From: Ctenosaura bakeri
Lineage: Eukaryota > Chordata > Lepidosauria > Squamata > Iguanidae
DNA length: 64,000 nucleotides
Assembly (NCBI GenBank): GCA_948474755.1
Contig: CAOLHI010004224.1
Span: forward strand, 1-64,000
Direction of reading: 5' to 3'
Shown here: in pieces, positions 21,360 to 32,400 of the stretch
Numbering within the stretch: position 1 is the first letter of the stretch
Layout of the letters: every line of letters begins with the position of its first letter
Position numbers and translations under genes: made by a program
Notes under the pieces: generated by a model
What the model saw: the letters and a program-made list of their open reading frames with translations, nothing else
Told to the model about the DNA's origin: nothing
The model's database searches: none

Positions 21360-21648
21360 TGTCTGTGTGCAGTAATACATAGTTGTGTCTTCTGCCTTCA
21401 GGTTTGTCATTTGCAAATAGAAATTTGAGCCATCTTTTGAATCAGTCCTGGACAGTGGGAGAGTAAAAGTTTGTGACAGAAAGTTTCCAGTACCTGATCA
21501 GCCACTCAGGTTTTTTGCCCAGGTTTCTGTCTCATCCAAGACATCCACCATTAGTCAGCTTTGTCCATGGTGCATATCAGTTAGGTTGACTCTTCAGGTC
21601 ACTTCACTTCATCCTTTGACTGGATCCAAACAACTTTAAACTGGGCAC
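21360..21648 (-). pseudogene. IGHV segment D' (pseudogene of D)
   Basis: Duplicate V exon of D. Lesions: a CGA to TGA change in FR1 (VK-stop-PEES), a net 11-bp shortening in FR3 that shifts the frame (V exon 289 bp against 300 bp in D), and a heptamer whose essential CAC start is now AAC (21,353-21,359, AACTGTG). The 12-bp spacer and a GCAGAAAAG nonamer remnant (21,332-21,340) are kept. No leader ATG equivalent was found upstream, where sequence similarity to D stops. Confidence 0.88.
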
Positions 21649-21671
21649 CTGCAAAAGAAAAGAGAGATATT

Positions 21672-21873
21672 GGCCATTTCTAAACTATACTGTTATAGTG
21701 CTATTATTGCACTTTCAACATCCTATGGAATCCTGGGTTTTGTAGTTTCCTGAGGCCAAAGAGCTCTCTGACTGAGAATTCTAAATGTCCCTCCCTACAC
21801 TGCAAGTCTGAGGATTCCATAGGATGATGAACATGGAAGAATGACACTATAACAATGTAGTGCAGAAATGTCC
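21672..21873. mobile_element. Palindromic MITE copy
   Basis: Member of the GGCCATTTCC family, inserted in the intron side of D' just upstream of its V exon; absent at the same place in D. Confidence 0.75.
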
Positions 21874-22257
21874 ACTGTGGGGAACAGAGTTCCCCTTCTC
21901 TTCTATGTTTTGGAATGAAGGTTGAAAAGCTTCAGAAAATTTTTAAAACTACTAGCCAGTGTTCATATATTTCAGTGGCAGTTGATGACTTCTCTATTAA
22001 GGGTTGGGGATTCCTCCCACTATTTTATTCTGAACTTAGAGGAACTATCCAGGGTACTCTACCTGTTTGGGGGAATAAAAAAAATTGTACTAAAGCCCAG
22101 AGTAGAATCGTCAGCCCACTAACAGAGAAACAACCACTGCTGCTGCTCCAAGCCCTTAAGGGCAGCATGTGCTTCAGTTACAAAGCAGTGGGTAGTTTCC
22201 TAAGTGCCTACAAGCCCTTTCTCTGTATAAGAATGAATGAATTGATTCTACATCCTT

Positions 22258-22590
22258 AAGGTTAAGAAGGGACATGGTAGTCATGTTTAAATATTTGAAA
22301 GGATATCATGTCAAGGAGGGGCTGGACTTGTTTTCTGCTGCTCCAGAGACTAGGACAAGGAGCAATGGATTCAAGCTGCAGGAAAGGAGAGTCCACCTGA
22401 ACTTCAGGAAGAACTTCCTGATGGTCAGAGCTGTCCAGCAGTGGAATATGCTGTCTCGGAGTGTGGTGGAATCTCCTTCTTTGGAAGTTTTTAAGCAGAG
22501 GCTGGATGGCCATCTGTTGGGTATGCTTTGATCTGGGTTCCTGCATGGAGGGGGGGGGTTGGAGTTCTGCAGGCACTGTGGATTGCTAGT
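22258..22590 (+). mobile_element. CR1 LINE 3' end
   Basis: Plus-strand translation shows the CR1 ORF2 C-terminus: [41 protein letters not shown] and [20 protein letters not shown], ending near a G run. 5' truncated. Confidence 0.85.
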
Positions 22591-22769
22591 AAAACAAATG
22601 AATGGGTCCCAGAGCAAATTAAGCCTGAACTCAACTTAGAAGCCAAGCTGACTTAACTGAGACTGTCATAATTTGTACATATCCTGAGAAGACATGGCTC
22701 ACTATAACAAATAATAATGCTTGATTGTTACTCCAAAATGTGGGTGACTCAGGGGTTCACCTGCAATGC

Positions 22770-24300
22770 CAGTGGGGAATTAATTAGTCCAAAATTAGGA
22801 GGCCTATGAGAGGGGTAGAACTTAACAAGATCTTCCACTTATGTTTATGGGGTTGTTACAGGAAAGAACCAACCAGAGAATTCAAAAGGTAAATTAAAAT
22901 GTGTTTTTATTGAAAGAGATTCACACAATCACTCACACAAGGAGTAACCTAAAGGTAAAGGGAGGAAAGTTGTGGATAGAGGATGCTTAGGCTTCAGGTA
23001 GTTATTATTGGTCTGGAGTGAAGCAAAGAAATCTGTAATGTGGATTAGCTAGGCACCGAAGGACAGTTCTCATTTGGGAATCAAACAGACAGTGTGGCAT
23101 TCAGCAAGGCAAGAGGCTCCACTAGATCACTCAAGACTGAGGGTTATTCTCCCAGAAAACCACCTTGTGGGTATGGGTGCAAATTGCTCTCCCAACCAAG
23201 AGGGCAACTGGAGTTGCAACACAAACAATCAAGTCTGGACAAATTTAATGGTCTTAGTGTTTAGATGACAAAGGGGTAATGGCTGTCGTAATAGCCCTGT
23301 ATTATGGAGAGTTTGGGAAGACAAAGCAAGAAAACAGCTGGGTGCAAGGGATCAGGGTTAAAACAATCACTGTTTGGTGGAGATTTCCCCTTTCTCCTCT
23401 GAGATGTCCATCTCTTAGCATAAGCCTATTGTCTATAGAGTTGCTGCACAATCTGCCTGATGATGGCTTTGGGTTTCGCCTGGGATGGGGTGTGGCTGAT
23501 GTGATAGATGACATCCAGCATCCAGCTGACATCTCTCCAAATAGAGTACAGCGTTCATGCTCCTTTCATGCTTCTTTTTTTCTGCTGCCGCTACAAGCAC
23601 AACATAGCGACACCTGGCCCCTTTTCTCTAATGATTCCAAAGTCATTGTTTCCCCATGTGGATTACCACTCCCTCTTTCGGAGACCTGATGCCAGTGGAT
23701 GTAAATTGACAAAAGAAGTTTCCAAACACTTTTCAAAGGCACCTCCATGCAGAAAAGATAACAGTGGAGGACAGAAAGAAAATTTAACTAAACCATACAT
23801 CCCTATTCAACAGCCATTTCCACACTACATTGTTGTAGTGCTATTATTCCACTTTCAGTATCCTATGGAATCCTGGGGTTTGCAGTTTAGGGAGGGGCCT
23901 CAAAGGAAGATTAAAAAACTGTTGGTTTGAACTAAAGTCTCCAGAATGCTCAGAATATTGTCTTGATTCGGAGGTCTTGTTCAGCATAAAGGTAGAAGGT
24001 GTGTTACACCAAAACAATGGGACCCTGTGAGGTCCTATATGAGAACTCACAATTAAATGTAAAAATGGGGAATTAATTAACTCAAATTAAAATATTGCAA
24101 GAGGAGGTGTAACTTTGGTATCTTTCCATCAATGTTTACGAGGAACTGCTAAAAAGACCGGTCAAAAAACTTATAGTGCAATTTTAATGTGTTTCCTTGG
24201 GAGAATGTACATACACACACAAATAGACACACACACAAGTAATCACACAAGGCTAACTGGAAGGGAGGAAAATTGATAGTGGAAATAGAAAAAGGATTGA
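22770..24300. repeat. Two diverged copies of an unclassified repeat
   Basis: 22,770-23,000 and 24,055-24,290 share a pattern (gggaattaatta, then a ttaaaatgtgttt phrase, then acaatcactcacacaagg or taatcacacaaggctaac, then gggagg). No coding sequence or terminal repeat was identified. The intervening sequence includes a half palindromic MITE (23,812-23,902). Confidence 0.5.
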
Positions 24301-24499
24301 GATAATTACCATCCAGAGATAAGCAAAGAAGTGGTGATGTGACTTGGACTGATGTCCAAAGTCAAAAGGGTAGAGTGACAGGGACGACTCCTGAAATCGA
24401 AGTGCTGTGTGGAGGACCAAAATCAGGGTCCATTTATACCCCAAAATGTACCCTGGAGGTGTGACTTTCTGCTTGGACAACAAAGGATTTCCAAAGTGG

Positions 24500-26300
24500 A
24501 CAAAAAGGCGATAGGATGGATTAATGGTTCTAATGAGTGGTGATGATTTTTAACATGTGGATGGCGAATATTTTGATGGAAGTATGATCAGAGATCAGGA
24601 AAAGGATCATAGGTTTGAGGATGATGCAATTACAGATTTGCTTGAAATTTTCCTGTTTCCTGAACCAGCACTATCAACCAAGCAAAAGCTCTTTGTTTTG
24701 AAGTTTCCAGCAAATGGGTGTCACTTTAAGTTGGTAGCTGGTTTTGTGGCTTTGTCTTTCATAGGATGTGCAAACCACAGGGCATTGTTTGCTTTTCTTG
24801 GGGATATTTTTTGTTTTCCCTGAAAGAGCCATTAAGTCAAACTCAGCCATGGTCAGGGTCATCTTTGACCTGTTTTTTGAGTCAAACTTCCTCTTCCACA
24901 TGGCTTTATATTTATATGCTTCCTATTTTGTACCAATTAAACATATCTGCCAATTAATATATCTTGCCAATAAAACCATCCGAGCAGTGGAGTCACAGGT
25001 GGGAGAAGAGTGTCTCTGCACTGAGTTGGATAATTTGCTATCCGAAAGGAGCTGGCCTGGATTTTGATCATGAGCAAGAGTGACCTCCCCTCCCCATTGA
25101 TTTAATTACTAATTTTTTCTTAGCTAGTGCATCAAAAAGAAATATTGACTTAGAAGAGAGTGCAGTTGTGCCCTTCCTTTGCAGATTTAACAGTGCTTTC
25201 AAGGAAACAAAATCAAGACAATAGCTGGACCACGACTCTATCTTCCTGTTCACCATGGAAACCCAGTGATGGTTGCCATGGTTTGTTTCACCATGGAAAC
25301 CTGGAATCAGTTTCCAAATTTTCATCTGGTCAGGGAGTAAAGAAGGTTTATAGTTAAATCCGAACCCCCCCCCAAACCCTCAATAAACAGTACGTTTGGT
25401 CAGTAAAGAGCTGTTCAGTCCATACTTAGGAGAGAAAAAATCTCCTCTGGTAATGATTCCAATTATTATTATTTGTTCACTTGGCTAAAGCTCCATAGAC
25501 TTCCAGAGGGTGCCAATTATCAAGCAATAAACAAGTGAAAGTGAAGAGAAAAATCACCCCATTCAGTTGCGCCTGAAAATTGAATTAGAAAGTTCCCAGG
25601 GAATCTAATTTCTCATGTTAGTTCCTTTTTGATATCTTCTCAACCAGCCATGAAATAGGGATGATACTTATTTCAACTAATATTTAAGGATTATATGTGA
25701 GTCCCTGTCGATACTTTCTTTAAGTAACAAAACAAGAGAGAAGCATTTCAAACACAAAAACTCATATCAAGCAAGGTCATGATAAATAATTGAACCACCT
25801 CAGATAACAGATAGAAGTAAGTCATGATATTGCAATAATCACAAAACATGTAAACACTACCAATTCATGGAGCTACCAGATGAACAACCACAGGAATTTA
25901 GACCTGGATAAAATTCCAGCAGTTTATAACATAAACTACAAAGAAGTATATCCATTTGTAACATGATGATAAGAGACATAGAAAGAAATCAAACCCATAT
26001 CTATAAAATATAGGTACAATGATAGATAAGACACTCCCAGGAATGTGTGGACACATTACATTGTCCTTCCTCATTGGATTAATTTGCAGTATTCAAAATC
26101 TCAGTTCCCAGGGATTATAAAAATAAAGAATATTATATACAGGTAGATAAAGATAAATAATTTTAAATTTAATGAGAAATTACTTTATCTACATTCCCAG
26201 TGACACAAAGTGTCGGGCTGCACGGCTAGAACAAATAACTTCGTCCCAAAATACAAGAAATGGCTCATCGAGAACGAATACACATAGAAAGTAATTTACT
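24500..26300. other. Intergenic stretch, nothing recognised
   Basis: AT-rich DNA with several small ORFs but no recognisable domain, RNA gene or intact mobile element. An imperfect local repeat (caccatggaaacc twice) lies at 25,250-25,305. Confidence 0.5.
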
Positions 26301-26307
26301 ATGCCAA

Positions 26308-26345
26308 ATCACACACACACACACACACACACACAACACACACAC
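26308..26345. repeat. (CA)n microsatellite
   Basis: About 18 CA units with one interruption. Confidence 0.9.
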
Positions 26346-26544
26346 AAACAGAGTGTACTGGAAATGTGTAAATGGTCCACAGAGAACCCTAACATTATAG
26401 GATATGCATGTACTCAAAAGGCTTCTCTTTGCACTAGGATTTATGTTAGAAGCAATAGCAGGGGTGTAGCTATGAAGGGAAGGCAAAATAAAGGCACTGC
26501 CTTTCCATGAGAATTGAAAGGAAATTTTCCTACAATTGTCCAAT

Positions 26545-27590
26545 TTTAGCTTCGCAGTAGAATTACAGAGTTGGAGGAGACCACAGGGACCATCGAGGCC
26601 AACCCACTGCCATGCAGAAACACATATCAAAGCATTCCTAATAGATGGCCATCCGGCCTCTGCTTAAAAACCTCCAAAGAAGGAGACTCCACCACACTCC
26701 AAGGTAGCATATTCCACTGCCAGACAGCTCGGACCATTGGGAAGTTCTTCCTGAGGTTCAGGTGGATTCTCTTTTCCTGAAGCTTGAATCCATTGTTCCT
26801 TGTCCTAGTCTCTGGAACAGAGGAAAACAAGTCCTCTCCCTCCTTGATATGACATCCCTTAAAATATTTAAAATGGCTGTCATGTCCCCTCTTAACCTTC
26901 TGTTCTCCAAACTAAACATACCCAGCTCCCTAATATGCTCTTCATAGGGCATGGCTTCCAGACCCTTTACCATTTTGGTTGCCCTCCTCTGGACACATTC
27001 TAGCTTGTCAATATCCTTCTTACAATGAGGTGTCCAGAACTGGACACAGTACTCCATATGAGGTGTACCCAAAGCAGAATAGAGTGGTACCATTACCTCC
27101 CTTGATCTAGACACCATATTCCTATTGAAGCAACCAAGAATTGTGTTGGCTTTCTTGGCTACCACACACTGCTGATGTTCATGTTCAGCTTGTGGTCTAC
27201 CAAGACTCCTAGATCCCTTTCACATGTACTATTATCTAGCCATGTGTCCCCCATCCTGTATTTGTGCATTCCATTTTTTCTGTCTAAGTGTAGGATCTTA
27301 CATTTCTCTCTTTTGAAATTCATTTTGTTAGCTTTGGTCCAGCTCTCCAAACTGTCAAGGTCATTCTGAATTTTGATCCTGTCCTCTGGTGTATTAGCAA
27401 CCCTCCCAATTTGGTGTCATTTGCAAATTTGATGAGCATGTTCTCTATTCCTTCATCCGAGTCATTGATGAAGATGTTGAATAGCACTGGGCCCAGGATG
27501 GAACCCTGTGGCACCACACTAGTCACTTCTCTCCAGGAAGAAGACAAGCCATTGGTGAGCACCCTTTGGGTTCAGTCAGTCAGTAACTTA
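26545..27590 (-). mobile_element. CR1 LINE fragment, frameshifted
   Basis: Minus-strand pieces in shifting frames: [20 protein letters not shown] (RT), [10 protein letters not shown] (the FADDTKL catalytic box with the first catalytic Asp changed to Asn), [32 protein letters not shown], and [20 protein letters not shown]. At least three frame breaks are present. 5' truncated. Replication-dead. Confidence 0.88.
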
Positions 27591-27592
27591 GA

Positions 27593-28141
27593 GCCTTTCT
27601 GCACTATACTGTTATAGCGCTACTATTCCACTTTCAACATGCTGTGGTATTGTGGTATATCACTACCAGTGTGATACAGCAGTTTGAGTTTTGGACTCAG
27701 TTGGGTAAGTTTAGACATGGGGAGGGTTTTCCACATGTTTGTGAAGCCAATGTGGTGTAGGCCTTGGAGTGCTGATCTAAGGATCTAGGAGATTAGGGTA
27801 CAAACTCCTCACTCAGCCATGGAAAGCCACTGGGTGACCTTGGACGAGTTATCTCAGCTTCAGAGAAAGTCAATGGAAAACTGTCTCAGAAGAAGTCTTG
27901 ACAAGAAAACTCTGTGCTAGTTTAGGGTCACCCTAAGTTAGAAATAATGTGAAAGCACACAAGAATGATTGTGGTGACAACTACAATGACAATAACAGCA
28001 GCAGAGAGAATAAAAAATGTGACTTGCCCAAGGACACCCAGACAGTTTTTATGGCTGAGTGGAAATTCAGGGCCTTTCCACACTACACTGTTATAATGCT
28101 ATTATTCCACTTTCAACCTCCTGTGGAATTCTATACCACAC
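27593..28141. mobile_element. SINE flanked by two half MITEs
   Basis: Half palindromic MITEs at 27,593-27,660 and 28,072-28,141 (ctattattccactttcaaca) bracket a plus-strand tRNA-derived SINE at 27,745-27,972 (ggagtgctgatctaaggatc head, ccatggaaagccactgggtg core, gaaagcacacaagaatga tail). Confidence 0.65.
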
Positions 28142-28869
28142 TGGCTCAGATCATGTTAGTGCAGTGGAAAAAATAGATTTAACTAAGGAATGTGTCCATG
28201 TTCAACACTCAGGAATGGAGACAGCCTGGCAAATGTGCTTTTTACAACCCACAGAATTCCTCAATATATTCTGTTGATTCAGGGAGCCAGGTTACCATAA
28301 GTCTTGAATGTGAAAAAAGGATGAGATAGTAATATCTCTAGGGATCTGGATGACTAGCATCTTGAAGGAGATTGGCAAGGTAGCTGGCATTTTGGCTTCT
28401 GTCCATGATCAAGGATTTTCTCTTTTTTGGTTGGTTCCATGCTTAACGTTTTCAAGCCAACTTTTCAAAAAGAACATTTTGGCTCTTTCTTCATAACTAC
28501 AGGAGAATTAAGCTGTGATCATTTCAAAGTTTAACAGTGCTTTTCATATCAAATGAAGGCAATGGCTTCACTTCAGGGCTTAATTTTCCATTGATACTTG
28601 GCCACCATGGAAAAAATTCTCCATATTTCTGCTTGTTAGGGCATAAAGAAAGTCTAGCCCAATTTGCAAGCCAATTGTCAAGAAAAGAGTCACTCAGTCC
28701 AAACTCTCAAAAAGCAATTATCTACTTCAGTAATTATTCAGATCCTTATTATCTATTCGTCTTACTAAACCTCCAGAGATTTTCCAGAAGGTTATTGAAA
28801 TCAAGCAATAAACAAGTCTGAAAAGGGTTATAAAAGATCCTCCCATGCCATTGAAAGTTCAAAATTTGT

Positions 28870-28957
28870 TAGGAATTCTTTGATTGTGCTTAGCATGGCA
28901 GGGGGTTGGACTGGATGGTCCTTATAGTCTCTTCCAACTCTATGATTCTATGAAATA
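28870..28957 (+). mobile_element. CR1 3' tail fragment
   Basis: Ends with gactggatggtccttatagt and ccaactctatgattctatga, the typical CR1 3' terminus with its ATTCTATGA repeat. Confidence 0.8.
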
Positions 28958-29224
28958 GGGGCTTCCAGAGCTTTGCAAATTTCCAGTTTCCCACTGTTTT
29001 CATCTTCCTAGCTAGATCTGACATCTCAATGTTTCCCCTCTCTACTGGAATTCAAAGCACTATTTATAATCCTCTTGATACTTCATGAAAATCTTATGTG
29101 CTTCCCTTCTGGAAATGTGATCCCAGCACTGATCATCATCCATGGTAATCTCTTGAAGTCTGTGAGTTATGGTGGCCGAACACAGGAGGTTCTGTGTCTA
29201 GAGAGAAGTTCTGGTGCTGCAACA

Positions 29225-29438
29225 GTGAGGCTCTTCACACAGTTGCTTCGATTGCTCTCTGTTACTGCAAGAAACTAAAGACTATGAAGTGTGTTCTGAA
29301 TGATCCCCTCCCAGTTCCACATGAGTGGTACCAGCCAGGTGGGCGTCTCATTGGTGGGATTTTTTCTCAGATCATGTACATTTTCCATGAAGTTTCCTTC
29401 AAAGAAAATCCTTCTCAAAATCTGTTTGATGTTTCAAT
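29225..29438 (+). pseudogene. V2R-1 exon 1, broken signal peptide
   Basis: The mature part is clear ([18 protein letters not shown] to [13 protein letters not shown], donor GTAAGG). By alignment to V2R-2 exon 1, the start position is GTG (29,225) instead of ATG. The hydrophobic stretch [17 protein letters not shown] is in another frame and ends at TAA (29,276). The distance from there to the conserved Cys codon is 68 nt, one short of a codon multiple. No ATG occurs in the mature frame between the upstream TAA (29,146-29,148) and the domain. Confidence 0.7.
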
Positions 29439-32400
29439 GTAAGGATTTATCTTCTCCTACCTAATCCATTGTATTTCTTGGTCCTAACCAGATTGCTGCC
29501 CTCCCCCTGTACCTTTTAAGTACCATGTTGTAATTGGGAAGGGGACAAAGCAATCTTTAGAACAAGAAACACTAAAGATCCTTCAGGCTGCTTTATAGTT
29601 GGAGCAGTTGATGATTTAGAACACATTTTGGTGAACTTTCAAATTATGTTATAATCCTCCAATATTTAAGTGGGTGTACTTGTTGTATTACTAAGAAGGT
29701 ATTTACATTTCTGGGCTCTAAGAACAAATATTAATTTGAGACTTAAACTAATTGGTCACTGCTGTTCTCTACAAATGGTTTCAAGCTTGCCCAAGTGTTC
29801 CTAGTAATGTGAACTAATTCATGACCACCACCCTCAGATCATCTCCATAAAGTGGAAAAGGTTAATCGATCTGATGCAGGAAGAATAAAGGCATGAAATT
29901 TTGTAACAGTTGTAGATAAAAAAAGAAATGAGACAAAAATGTAATCCTGGCTCATGCTTCTTGCTATTCACATATTGTATTAAAAGATGATGAAGGCTAA
30001 CCCTTGACTATGCTGATATTATGATTCCCAATTAGGCATGGCAACATTTTGTCAGCTTTAGTTCTGCCCAATTTTTGCCATTATCAGTAGGTGCCACTTT
30101 CCATGAAGTTTCATGAAAAACTGAAATAAAATCAATAAAATTGAAAAAAAAAACTGAAATAAAATAAATAAAAGCTATGAACTATTATTTATTGAGGCCC
30201 TTGAAATGGTATAATATCTCCACTTGATATATCATGTGGTGATCATTTCTGAATCCAGCCTACTTTTTCTTAAAAAGAGAATTTTTCAATATCCTAAATC
30301 TTCAGATTTTGAAGGAAAACCTAGGTATATAATGTAAGTGATAAATCCAGAAACTCTGGATTTGATGGGTCACCCTTTTTGAATACAGGTATGACTGGAA
30401 TGCTGCCCAATGAAAGGTTAAATTTAGGTATTAGAGTAATTTGTCTAGAATTGGAGTCCACCAAACAGCACTTGCAAAAGAAAACAAAAGAGGAAATTGC
30501 ATTTTTCCAAGGACCTTCTGAAACAGCAAGCATAATAACGTTTACCTTATATGGTTTCATGTTCATGTTTAATAGTTCAGCAGAAATACTAAAATGGGAA
30601 AGTTATTTTTCAGTCATTCTTGGGGATCCATATATAATCATCCTATAACTATTACCCAGTGTATCAGCCTGCAGAATTCAGGGTTTTCCTTTCCAATGCT
30701 CTTTCAAAAGTAGCAGAATGTATTAATGCTAATGCAATTCCAATCTTATACAAACATTGACAGATCAAATCCCATTGTTCTTAATGGGCTTAACCCAACA
30801 CTAGTGTTATCTGAAGAAGACATACTAATATTAATGGGACTTGATAGTTGTGAGAGACAATTGGCTTCTTCTAAATAGGATCAATGTTGGATGTAGCCCA
30901 GAGCGACTTATGTTGCAGTAACACGCTTAGGTTATCTCTAAAATAATAATAATAAATGGCTGGTAATGCAGTATAACAACTTTATTCAGGACATAATTCT
31001 TATAGGAATACTAAATTAATTCTTTTGGCAGTGTGGTGACAAAGTTCTACCAACATGCACTGGCTATGGTATTTGCCATAAATGAGATCAACAACAGTCC
31101 CAAGATCTTGCCCAATGTTACACTGGGTTTCCACATCTATGACAGTTACTACGATGCAAGGATGACCTATCGAACTACTCTAGACCTGCTCTTCAAGTTG
31201 CATAGATTTGTACCCAATTATCAATGTGACAGCCAGAAAAGCCTCATGGCTATCATTGGGGGACTAGGCTCTGATAGCTCATTTTATATGGCCAACATCT
31301 TAGACCTCTACAAGGTTCCACAGGTAGGGATTTTCAGACGTACCTCTCATCTGTTGTTATTTTCAACCCAGAAATATACATATGAATGGGAATAAAACTG
31401 CATTAGATTCCTTGCCTCATCTCTTAAAACAAATCTTGACTGTATAAATTGGCAAATGCATGAAGTTTGTAAATTCTACTGTCCTTTGTGATGGATGTTG
31501 CATGCCTTGGGAGGTGTTATATTAGATCAGCTGGCATCTTCTTCACCTAATATCTTTTCAAGACAAACTTTGGTCTCCTTTGTTCTGAGGAAACAAATCT
31601 GTATTGTATAAATAGGCAAATGCATACAAAGATCACCCCTAAACTATTTCTAGAATCTGTACGTTCTCTTACAGGTAACATTTGGCTCATTGGCACCAGA
31701 GGAGATTCATACAACTCAGCTTCCTTACTTTTACCGGATGGTCCCCAATGAAGCTTCTCAGTACATGGGGATTATCCGGTTGCTTCAGCATTTCAGATGG
31801 ACATGGATTGGGATCTTTGCTTCAGATGATAACAGTGGAGAACATTTCCTTCAAGCCATGGAGCTCTTGCTTTCCCAAAATGGAATCTGTTCAGCTTTCA
31901 TACAAAGAATTCCACAACAACCCAAGATGGATGATTTGGATGAGACCTTTGCCCTAGCCTTAAATATGTATTCCCATTTTACAAACAGTAAAGTCAGTAC
32001 ATTTATGATCTATGGTGAATCTTTGACAATTGCATGGCTGAGAACTATCATATTTCTACAGGACTCTGCATATACTGAAGACACTTTACTTAGAAGAGTG
32101 TGGATCACAACTGCTCAAATAGATTTCATATTAACAGGCTTTCAAAAAAGTTGGGATCTTCAGTTATTCCAAGGTTCCATTTCATTCATGATTCACACAA
32201 AAGATGTTCTACAATTTAGAAAATTTCTTCAGATCATAAAACCTGGCTGGACTCAAGGAGACAGTTTCTTCAAGGATTTCTGGAGCCAGGCTTTTAACTG
32301 TTGGTTTCCAAGTTCCCAGGAGACCATGACAATCAATGAAACATGCACTGGAGAGGAAAAGCTGGAGCATCTTCCTGGGCCTGTTTTTGAAATGAGCATG

